Shown here piece by piece: positions 7,909 to 14,405 of a stretch of 17,672 bases of DNA. The first letter of the stretch is position 1. Each line of letters opens with the position of its first letter. The notes beneath the pieces are model-generated. The model worked only from the letters and a program-made list of their open reading frames with translations. It ran no database searches and was not told the origin of the DNA. The DNA is from an uncultured Gemmataceae bacterium (lineage in GTDB: Bacteria > Planctomycetota > Planctomycetia > Gemmatales > Gemmataceae). Location: contig CAKZUU010000074.1 in NCBI GenBank assembly GCA_937922175.1, positions 1-17,672 of the forward strand, read 5' to 3'. The position numbers and the translations under genes were made by a program.

Positions 7909-7998
7909 AATCGGAGCTCCCCCCTTTGCGTTCTTCGAGACGATTGCTACCATCGCTGTGCCTGCCTTCATCAAAATTTGACACGAGGATGTGCCGCG

Positions 7999-9834
7999 AT
8001 GCTCTGGGGTATCACGTACACGCAAGATTTGGACCCCTTGAATCAACGCATCTTATCGACGCTCTTCGCGGCCATCCCCATTATCATGCTGTTCTATTTG
8101 CTGGTGGTGAGACGATGGCTTGCGTCGCTGGCTGGTGCCGGAGGGGCGTTGTCGGCCATCGTGATCGCATGGCTCGTATTCGACATGCCGTTGAACATGG
8201 CGACGTGGGCGTTCGTCCACGGAGTGGGTTTCGGCCTGTTGCCGGTTGGCTGGACCGTCATGTGTGCCATGCTGGTCTACAACGTCACCGTCGAGACCGG
8301 ACAGTTCGCCATCATCCGCCGGTCTGTCGCCGTGTTGTCCGACGATGCCCGGGTTCAAGCGGTGCTGATCGGCTTTTCCTTCGGAGCTTTCCTGGAGGGA
8401 GCGGCAGGGGGCGGTTCACCCGTCGCGATCTGCGGCGCGATGCTCGTCGGCCTGGGATTCGATCCATTTTTGGCCGCCGTCCTGTGCCTGATTGCCAACA
8501 CATCGCCGGTGGCCTACGGAGGGCTCGGCACCCCCATCCTCACCCTGCAAGGCGTCACCGGCATCTCCGGCGAAAGACTGAGCACCATGGCCGGCCATCA
8601 GCTCCCGCTCCTTTCCTGCTTGGTGCCCTTTTACATGGTCAAGTGCATGTGCACTTGGAGACAAACATGGTCGGTGTGGCCCGTCTTGGCCGTTAGTGGC
8701 GGTTCGTTCGCCTTGTTTCAGTTCCTCTTCGCCACCATGCACGAGTACGTGCCCCAGTTGAAAATCTGGCCCATGACAGACATCGGCGGTGGGATTCTCT
8801 CGCTCGTCCTCACAGCGATCTTCCTCAAACACTGGAAACCCAAGGATCGCTGGCAGTTCGCCTCTCAACCGAATCGAGACCGACCGGGACACGCACCCGC
8901 GACGTCAGCGCCCCACGATGCTGAGGCAGCTCACGCCCAGGCCAGCGTATCGGCCCTGTTGGGCACCGCCGACGATACCGAGCCGTTGTCTGCCTTGAAG
9001 GTGGCCCGCGCTTGGATGCCTTTTGCGTTGATGTCGCTATTTCTGATGCTCACCGGATTCGTCCGTCAGCGTGAGGCAGAATTGAAGCGGGGGTTGCAGA
9101 TCCTGGGCCCGTTCAAGTCGTATTACAGCGTGCCGATCCCCAGCTTGCACAACGAAGTGGAGCGAGCGAAGCGTTTGCAAAAGAACCCGGACAGTCCCGA
9201 GCCAGAGGCCGAGGCTGCTGTTTTCGACTTCAAGTGGCTGACCGCCCCAGGTACCCCCTGTTTCGCGGCAGCTGTCTTGTCGATGTTTCTCATGCGTGTC
9301 TCGCCGCGACAGGCGGTCGTGATTTTTCGCAAAACCCTCGTGCAAATGAAAATCCCGATCCCGACGATCGCGTGCATGCTGGGGCTCAGTTACGTGACGC
9401 GATACGCCGGGATGGACGCCACTCTCGGGGTCGCTTTCGCGGAGACGGGGTTGTTGTACCCGTTTTTCGCGGCCATACTGGGTTGGCTGGGTGTGTTTCT
9501 CACCGGGACGGACGCGGGAAGCAATGCCTTGTTCGGCAGCTTGCAGAAGATCACCGCGACAGAGATTTTCAACCAAGGAGCCTTCACCGGCAGCGGACTC
9601 GTCCTAGATCAGGCACAAACGTTGATATGCACAGCGAATAGCACCGGCGGCGTCATGGGGAAAATGATCGACGCTCAAAGTATTTGTGTCGCGACGGCAG
9701 CGACTCATCAGCTTGGCCGCGAGGCAGACATATTCAAAGCTGTGCTCTGGCACAGCGTTTTTCTCGCCTCCTTGGTTGGCATCCTGACGCTCGTCCAAGC
9801 GTATGTGTACCCATTCACTCGAATGGTCCCGTAG
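7999..9834 (+). CDS. lldP: L-lactate permease family transporter
   Basis: The 611-residue protein is a multi-helix inner-membrane carrier of the LctP family, which imports lactate or glycolate with protons. Family-typical segments include FGAFLEGAAGGGSPVAICGAMLVGLG, NTSPVAYGGLGTPI, GVFLTGTDAGSNALFG, STGGVMGKMIDAQSI and a C-terminal GILTLVQAYVYPF helix, several of them matching the known LldP core. ATG 7999 is chosen because GAGGA lies 9 bases upstream at 7985-7989 and the family start falls here, although the frame stays open to 7792. Two hydrophilic stretches, about 278-334 (Ala, His and Asp rich) and about 356-414, seem longer than in typical members and are presumably loops. No lactate dehydrogenase gene is present in the window. 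The symbol marks the family; substrate preference is not shown. Confidence 0.88.
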   Translation: MLWGITYTQDLDPLNQRILSTLFAAIPIIMLFYLLVVRRWLASLAGAGGALSAIVIAWLVFDMPLNMATWAFVHGVGFGLLPVGWTVMCAMLVYNVTVETGQFAIIRRSVAVLSDDARVQAVLIGFSFGAFLEGAAGGGSPVAICGAMLVGLGFDPFLAAVLCLIANTSPVAYGGLGTPILTLQGVTGISGERLSTMAGHQLPLLSCLVPFYMVKCMCTWRQTWSVWPVLAVSGGSFALFQFLFATMHEYVPQLKIWPMTDIGGGILSLVLTAIFLKHWKPKDRWQFASQPNRDRPGHAPATSAPHDAEAAHAQASVSALLGTADDTEPLSALKVARAWMPFALMSLFLMLTGFVRQREAELKRGLQILGPFKSYYSVPIPSLHNEVERAKRLQKNPDSPEPEAEAAVFDFKWLTAPGTPCFAAAVLSMFLMRVSPRQAVVIFRKTLVQMKIPIPTIACMLGLSYVTRYAGMDATLGVAFAETGLLYPFFAAILGWLGVFLTGTDAGSNALFGSLQKITATEIFNQGAFTGSGLVLDQAQTLICTANSTGGVMGKMIDAQSICVATAATHQLGREADIFKAVLWHSVFLASLVGILTLVQAYVYPFTRMVP

Positions 9835-9873
9835 CTGGACACCCAGTCGGCTGCCGTCCCGACAGGATCAACG

Positions 9874-9910
9874 GGGTCATGAGCGTTGCTTCCCTGCTGA
9901 CTCATGACCC
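9874..9910 (+). terminator. Perfect 10-bp stem-loop downstream of lldP
   Basis: GGGTCATGAG at 9874-9883 and CTCATGACCC at 9901-9910 are perfect complements separated by a 17-base loop. The structure starts 40 bases after the permease stop. No T-run follows, so it may be a factor-assisted terminator or an mRNA-stabilising 3' hairpin. The arms contain the self-complementary core TCATGA, so the duplex could also serve as paired protein-binding sites. Confidence 0.5.
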
Positions 9911-9914
9911 AACA

Positions 9915-9932
9915 CCTCACATCCATGTGAGG
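9915..9932. repeat. Perfect 8-bp inverted repeat with 2-base centre
   Basis: CCTCACAT-CC-ATGTGAGG lies four bases after the preceding stem-loop. The two-base centre is tight for an RNA hairpin unless the inner pair opens. It resembles a dimeric regulator half-site pair, but no adjacent gene start would be controlled by it. Confidence 0.45.
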
Positions 9933-9962
9933 CGGCAAGTGTGCTGTGCCCGATCATTGAGG

Positions 9963-9980
9963 ATGACGCCAACTCGTCAT
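9963..9980. repeat. Third inverted repeat in the lldP 3' flank
   Basis: ATGACG (9963-9968) and CGTCAT (9975-9980) flank the loop CCAACT, forming a 6-bp stem with a 6-base loop. It is the third dyad within about 110 bases after the permease gene. Confidence 0.35.
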
Positions 9981-10504
9981 GACACTCCGACCCCGCCCGT
10001 CCTGGGCTTTGTGTCGTGGGGCCAACTCCCTGGCCTCTGGCCGATCGATCACACCACAACCCGCAAAATCCCTCCCTGGCCGAGGTTCGCTCACTCCGAC
10101 GAACGAACCATCCCCTCACCGTGACGCGATCCGTACGCCCGGTGTCAAGAAAATCAGCCGACCGATTTAACTGTCTAGTGACGAGGTATTAATGTAACGC
10201 TGTGGAAAAAGCGATCAACCCGACGGGCTGCCTCGTGCCAAACGACCTCGACCTTGATCCGCCTTTATTCTCCGCGAACGAACTAGGATCGGAGCGCGGG
10301 AATCAAACATGTTGTTTTCCATCCTGGTCACCGCCAGAACGGCGGCTTCTTCGGATATGCTCAGTACCTTACCGTCCGAATTCTCGTTGTCAACTTAATT
10401 TCTGGAAATCTTCCAAAGGCGGGGAAAGAACCGCATCTGTCGATTTCGCTTTAACTTACGAGATTTCCCTAGCTGACGATCCGCATCGATTGCTCGCTGA
10501 GAGC

Positions 10505-10581
10505 TAATTATCAGCTGACAACGATAGGCCGTAAACCACCCTTGGGTGAGGGATTTACAGCTGAAGCTAAAATTGAATTTT
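10505..10581. ncRNA. Candidate structured RNA element with CUUG tetraloop hairpin
   Basis: On the plus strand, CACC-CTTG-GGTG (10537-10548) would form a hairpin closed by a stable CUUG tetraloop. It is nested inside GTAAA (10531-10535) paired with TTTAC (10554-10558). Flanking CAGCTG copies at 10512-10517 and 10558-10563 can pair with each other, but the second overlaps the TTTAC arm by one base. AAAATT-G-AATTTT at 10569-10581 follows directly and could serve as a weak A/T-rich stop signal. The nested pairing and the change in base composition are what suggest an RNA. There is no family match and strand is uncertain; it could also be a decayed intergenic repeat. Confidence 0.25.
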
Positions 10582-10855
10582 GAAAGGTGATTCCAAGAAA
10601 AAATTTTCCGTCGCGATGTGGGCAAGATGCTTTGGTGAACCCGTACGATCACATGGGCGCCTCACCTCGGGATTTCGGATCCCACTACAATCTCGAACGC
10701 CAAAGCGCGAGGATGGGCTTGCGAGCACCGGAGGAATCAAAGAATTGGCTCCCTTCGGGTTCTCATCGGTTCGCCAAATGAATACATCCTACCGTCAATC
10801 ACACCGCGACGGCATCTCAACTATATCGCTCCAGTCAAGAGGGTCAAGCCGCCCC

Positions 10856-10871
10856 TCGACCGATCGGTCGA
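10856..10871. repeat. Perfect 16-bp palindrome upstream of the small membrane gene
   Basis: TCGACCGATCGGTCGA is fully self-complementary and lies 65 bases upstream of the ATG at 10937. Its position fits an operator for that gene. It is also rich in CGATCG, a motif often over-represented in GC-rich genomes, so chance is not excluded. Confidence 0.35.
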
Positions 10872-10936
10872 TCAAGGTTGCCGTCCGTCGCCCCCTCACC
10901 TAGGCTGAGTTAAGTCGTATTCCCGGAGCCGCCCCC

Positions 10937-11368
10937 ATGTCGAATATGGCTCGAATCTCGGTCGTCGTGGGAGTCGTTCTCGCCGCTTATGGTCTGCTCT
11001 CGTACCTGACCGCCGAATCCAAGTCGCCCACGGCCATGATCCCTGCTGGCTTTGGGTCTGCGTTCATCGTTCTCGGATTGTTGGCTTCCAACGAGAAGCT
11101 TCGCAAGCACGCGATGCATTTGGCTGCCGTCGTCGCCTTGCTTGGCTTTGTCGGTGGGGCTATCATGGGGCTTCCGAAACTTCCTGGTTTGATTTCGGGC
11201 ACTCTCGGTGAAAACCTGCCCGCGGAAAAAGCTCGCTCGGCGGAAAATGCGGCCCGTTCGCAGATAATTCTGGCTCTGGTCTGTTTGGTTTTTTTCGGGA
11301 TGAGCGTGAACTCATTCGTCCAGGCGCGATTGGCGCGAAAACAGGCACAGTCGGGCAATCAAGCCTGA
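10937..11368 (+). CDS. Small four-helix integral membrane protein of unknown function
   Basis: This 143-residue protein has four predicted membrane helices at about 6-24, 33-50, 59-78 and 109-128, with a short charged loop after helix 2 (NEKLRKH). A polar segment at about 85-108 (ENLPAEKARSAENAARSQ) lies between helices 3 and 4, and the C-terminus is basic (ARLARKQ). The Gly- and Ala-rich helices suggest tight packing. ATG 10937 has a clear ribosome-binding site, GGAG at 10925-10928, eight bases upstream, which supports a real gene. It stands alone, with the 1.1-kb non-coding stretch upstream and the convergent sugar kinase gene downstream. Similar short membrane proteins are common in planctomycetes, but I know no function and propose none. 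Confidence 0.8.
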   Translation: MSNMARISVVVGVVLAAYGLLSYLTAESKSPTAMIPAGFGSAFIVLGLLASNEKLRKHAMHLAAVVALLGFVGGAIMGLPKLPGLISGTLGENLPAEKARSAENAARSQIILALVCLVFFGMSVNSFVQARLARKQAQSGNQA

Positions 11369-11369
11369 T

Positions 11370-11402
11370 TTCTCGATCGCCGCGATTTTCCCGGGGCGAG
11401 AA
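11370..11402. terminator. Weak hairpin between convergent genes
   Basis: ATCGC-C-GCGAT at 11376-11386 is followed by TTTTC, giving a short intrinsic-terminator-like shape just after the TGA at 11366-11368. A wider pair, TTCTCG (11370-11375) and CGAGAA (11397-11402), encloses it. The location between convergent genes fits a terminator, but the stem is short. Confidence 0.3.
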
Positions 11403-11475
11403 GTACCCGTCGACGAATTCCGAACGAAAGATTCGGCGCTTCAGCGTTGCTCGGGTCGCTGGGCGTGGCCACCGT

Positions 11476-12417
11476 TCAACGCCGCATCCAATTCCGTCGA
11501 GCGACGCAAAGGGCCGATTGCGCCGGCTCATGAACCAAATGAACCGACGCCGTCCGCATGCCCAGATCGGTCAGCTTTTGCAGAAATTGCTCTCGATACC
11601 ACTCACTATTCAGAATCGCTCCCCCCGTCAGTGCCAGGGGTAATGCCGTTTCGACGAGATCGAGTTTCCGTCCGACGGCGAGGACGGTCCGCGCCAACTC
11701 CGAGGCCTGCTGATTGACGATGCTTTGGGCCACGGCATCTCCCTCCGCCGCCGCGCGTAACACCAGTGGGGCGAGCGTCGCTAATCGGGCACGATCCCAG
11801 GGTCCGCTATAAACGGCGTGAATCATGTCGATCGGTTCCGACAACCCCATTTCCGCGAGAATCAAAGGGGACAGTCGAGTAATCGGAGCACAATGGTCGG
11901 CAGCGCGAGCGATCGAGCGAACCGCGGAGAGAGCCAGAGCATAGGCACTCCCTTCGTCGCCGAGAAGGTAACCCCAGCCGCCGCACCGAGCCATCCGGCC
12001 ATCGGGAGCTCGAGCGAGAGCAATGGAACCGGTACCGCACACGACGGCGACTCCCCAGCCCTCGGGAGTGCCGCCGACGAGCAAAAGCGTGGCGTCATTG
12101 TCGATTTCAAGAAGTTCGGCAACGTGACGGAGTTCAGCCCATTCACGAATGATCGCGGCGGCGGTCGGACTGTCAACTCCCGCTAAACCGAAAGCGGCCG
12201 ATGCCACGGGCCTTCGCGTCAATCCGGCATCGACAAACGCCAGGTCGATCGCTCGATCCAATTCGCCCACGGCCCGATCCGCGCCCACCGACTGAATGTT
12301 GGACGGCCCGGCGACTCCTCGTCCCAAGATTTCACCTTCGTTCGTCGCGTCGGCCAGAATCGCAACGGTATGGCTGCCGCCACCGTCGATCCCCAAAAGC
12401 AATGATCGAATCGACAT
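11476..12417 (-). CDS. N-acetylglucosamine kinase-like protein (BadF/BadG family)
   Basis: This 313-residue protein has the ASKHA sugar-kinase landmarks. These are the phosphate-1 loop DGGGSHT at 11-17, FGLAGVDSP near 76-84, DND at 106-108, GTGS at 128-131, GGWGYLLGDEGSAYALA at about 146-162 and LTGGAIL near 262. The GGWG..LGDEGS block is typical of GlcNAc kinases, which phosphorylate N-acetylglucosamine at C6 with ATP and feed amino-sugar salvage. Other BadF/BadG members phosphorylate different sugars or drive CoA reductases, so the substrate is not certain. The frame is open 26 codons further upstream, but ATG 12417 matches the usual start, since the fold begins at LLLGIDGGG. No nagA or nagB gene is adjacent. 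It diverges from the histidine kinase gene across about 250 bases. Confidence 0.82.
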   Translation of the reverse strand: MSIRSLLLGIDGGGSHTVAILADATNEGEILGRGVAGPSNIQSVGADRAVGELDRAIDLAFVDAGLTRRPVASAAFGLAGVDSPTAAAIIREWAELRHVAELLEIDNDATLLLVGGTPEGWGVAVVCGTGSIALARAPDGRMARCGGWGYLLGDEGSAYALALSAVRSIARAADHCAPITRLSPLILAEMGLSEPIDMIHAVYSGPWDRARLATLAPLVLRAAAEGDAVAQSIVNQQASELARTVLAVGRKLDLVETALPLALTGGAILNSEWYREQFLQKLTDLGMRTASVHLVHEPAQSALCVARRNWMRR

Positions 12418-12573
12418 ACCCGAGCCACCCCGACGATAACGGGCGCCTCGAACCCACTGGGAGAGATCAATCGAGCCGCGGCCATGGACGAGCATATGCT
12501 ATTTCGCAGTTCCAGGGAAACAAGCAGCCACACGCTGTTGTCGAATTCGATTGTCAAACGTGCCATGGTTTGC

Positions 12574-12660
12574 TTGACGCCACCAACGGGTAATCGTTAC
12601 GGTACACAGAAGAGGCTCGCCGTCGTCCCGGGTCGCTTGCACGTTGGCGGATTTCGAGGA
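12574..12660 (+). promoter_or_regulatory. Possible promoter and ribosome-binding site of the FHA histidine kinase
   Basis: TTGACG at 12574-12579 matches the -35 consensus at five of six bases. TACGGT at 12598-12603 is a poor -10 after 18 bases. GAGGA at 12656-12660 lies six bases before GTG 12667, and this is the stronger signal: it decides the kinase start in favour of GTG 12667 over ATG 12484. The rest of 12418-12666 contains nothing else I can support. Confidence 0.35.
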
Positions 12661-12666
12661 CCGATT

Positions 12667-14394
12667 GTGCCACGCTTGATCGTCGTCAAAGGGACGGATC
12701 TGGGAAAGCAATACGAACTTGATCGCGAATCTTTTGCCATCGGTCGAGACTCGACGAATGCGATCCGATTGCATGACACGGAAGCCTCTCGACGTCACGC
12801 GGAGTTCCGTCGCAATCCGGACGGGTCGTACCGACTGGTCGATTTGGGGAGCGTCAACGGCACGTACGTCAACACTCAGCTCGTCCGCGAATGCGATTTG
12901 CAATACGGCGACCACGTCCAGATTGGTCAAACCATCCTTGTGTATACGGCGTCGGTCCGGGCCGTCGACGAGCCAACACAAATCGCCGATCAAATTCGCA
13001 TGATTGGCCGACACGAGGACTCGCCGTCGGCCATTATCAAGACCATCGCCGAGGCCGAGGCCGCCCGAGTCCTTGCTCGTCCCAGCGAGGCCGCCTCCGA
13101 CTGGCTACGAACGCGTCTGGCCAACCTCAGCGTGATGTATGAGACCGTCCAGGCGGTCAGCCATATCCTCGAAATCGATCCGTTACTGGAACGGATCATG
13201 GACCTGATTTTCCGGTCGATCGAAGCGGATCGCGGCTGCATCATGTTGCGACGTGCCGACACCCAGGAACTGGAGCCGAAAGCTGTTCGTTTCCGCGAGG
13301 GTCTGAATCGGCACGAGCAGATCGAAATCAGCCGAACCATCATGGACTATGTGTTGCGCGAAAGACAAGGGGTCTTAGTGAGCGACGCTGCCCACGATGA
13401 ACGCTTCAGTTCGGGGCAAAGCATCGTCCGTTTCGGCATTCGCGAGGCGATTTGCGTGCCGATGAAAGGTCGCCACGAAACCTTGGGCGTGTTGTACCTT
13501 GACACTCGGTCGACGGTACGAGAAGTGATTCACGAGGAGTCGATTTCAGGCAAATTCACTGAAGATCACCTGACATTGGCCATCGCCATCGCGCATCAGG
13601 CGGCCTTGGCCGTCGAGGAGACGCGGTACTACCAGGCGTTGGTTCAAGCCGAACGACTCGCCGCCGTCGGACAGACGATTGCGGCGCTGTCGCACCACAT
13701 CAAGAACATCCTGCAAGGATTACGCTCCGGCAGCGAGTTGTTGAAACTGGGAATCGCGGAGAAAAACGATGATCTCATCGCCAAAGGTTGGCGCGTCCTG
13801 GACAAGAACCAGAACAAAGTGTACGACCTGGTTTTGGACATGCTGAGCTACTCCAAGGAGCGTGAACCCGCGATTGAGCCGACGGACTTGAATCGAGTCG
13901 TCCATGATGTGATCGAGTTATGCCGCGTTCGCGCCGAGGAGCAGTCGATTCAATTCGATGTTGTCCTTGACCCCACGATGCCACTAATCCACGCTGATCC
14001 GGATGGCCTGCATCGCGCCATCCTGAACGTGGTCGGGAATGCGCTGGATGCGGTCTCGGATCAGCCGAACGGAGAAGTCCGTGTTCGCGTCGGCCGTGAC
14101 TCGACTCAAGAATGGGCCTGCGTCGAGGTCGTCGACAATGGTCCGGGCATCCGCGCGGAGCAACTGGAAGATATTTTTCGCCCGTTCATGAGCACGAAGG
14201 GATCGCGGGGCACGGGACTGGGGCTACCTGTGAGTCGGAAGATTTTGCGCGAGCATGGCGGAGACATCCTGGTCGAGAGCGAGCCGGGCCGGGGTAGTCG
14301 ATTTTCGTTACGGTTACCGCTCCGCAGTCCGCTCACTGTTGAAGCGGGGACTCATATCGACGGACCGATCTTGCCTCCGGAAATGACGAATTGA
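12667..14394 (+). CDS. Cytosolic FHA-GAF sensor histidine kinase
   Basis: The 575-residue protein has three modules and no membrane helix. An FHA domain at about 2-97 (GRD 26-28, SRRH 41-44, NGT from 64) binds phosphothreonine peptides. A GAF domain spans about 172-321. A histidine kinase core follows, with the H-box ALSHHIKN (probable phospho-acceptor His343), N-box NVVGNALDAV at 454-463, G1 DNGPGI at 490-495, F-box FRPFMSTK and G2 GTGLGL at 515-520. All catalytic boxes look intact. GTG 12667 is preferred: it has GAGGA six bases upstream and begins directly at the FHA fold (PRLIVVKGTDLGKQ), while the 61 residues from ATG 12484 have no domain character. No response regulator is nearby, so this is an orphan kinase. 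The FHA part suggests cross-talk with Ser/Thr kinases, which is inference. Confidence 0.9.
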   Translation: MPRLIVVKGTDLGKQYELDRESFAIGRDSTNAIRLHDTEASRRHAEFRRNPDGSYRLVDLGSVNGTYVNTQLVRECDLQYGDHVQIGQTILVYTASVRAVDEPTQIADQIRMIGRHEDSPSAIIKTIAEAEAARVLARPSEAASDWLRTRLANLSVMYETVQAVSHILEIDPLLERIMDLIFRSIEADRGCIMLRRADTQELEPKAVRFREGLNRHEQIEISRTIMDYVLRERQGVLVSDAAHDERFSSGQSIVRFGIREAICVPMKGRHETLGVLYLDTRSTVREVIHEESISGKFTEDHLTLAIAIAHQAALAVEETRYYQALVQAERLAAVGQTIAALSHHIKNILQGLRSGSELLKLGIAEKNDDLIAKGWRVLDKNQNKVYDLVLDMLSYSKEREPAIEPTDLNRVVHDVIELCRVRAEEQSIQFDVVLDPTMPLIHADPDGLHRAILNVVGNALDAVSDQPNGEVRVRVGRDSTQEWACVEVVDNGPGIRAEQLEDIFRPFMSTKGSRGTGLGLPVSRKILREHGGDILVESEPGRGSRFSLRLPLRSPLTVEAGTHIDGPILPPEMTN

Positions 14395-14405
14395 AGCGAG
14401 ATGGA

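Larger units (their letters stand above)
9835..10936. other. 1.1-kb stretch without a convincing gene
   Basis: No open frame here has both a ribosome-binding site and protein-like composition. The longest frames (10202-10507 and 10580-10903 plus, 10395-10652 minus) begin at weak starts, lack hydrophobic-core patterning and resemble no family I know. Base composition becomes noticeably more A+T-rich around 10380-10620 than in the flanking genes. The stretch holds five inverted-repeat elements listed separately, plus CCGCC-AGAAC-GGCGG at 10331-10345 and a TTCGGA (10350-10355) / TCCGAA (10375-10380) pair. I found no tRNA, SRP RNA, RNase P or tmRNA signature by eye. Confidence 0.6.

Noticed and set aside
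7752..8696. Plus-strand open frame of 314 codons
   Set aside because: It overlaps the permease in another frame and the sigma gene antisense; its Arg- and His-rich translation is an out-of-frame reading of a hydrophobic transporter.
10296..10312. tRNA T-loop-like sequence on the minus strand (GTTTGATTC)
   Set aside because: The flanking bases do not form a T-stem and no acceptor or anticodon arm can be drawn.
10202..10903. Open frames of 85-107 codons in the 1.1-kb gap
   Set aside because: No good ribosome-binding sites, no hydrophobic-core pattern, and overlapping frames on both strands of similar length; treated as chance.
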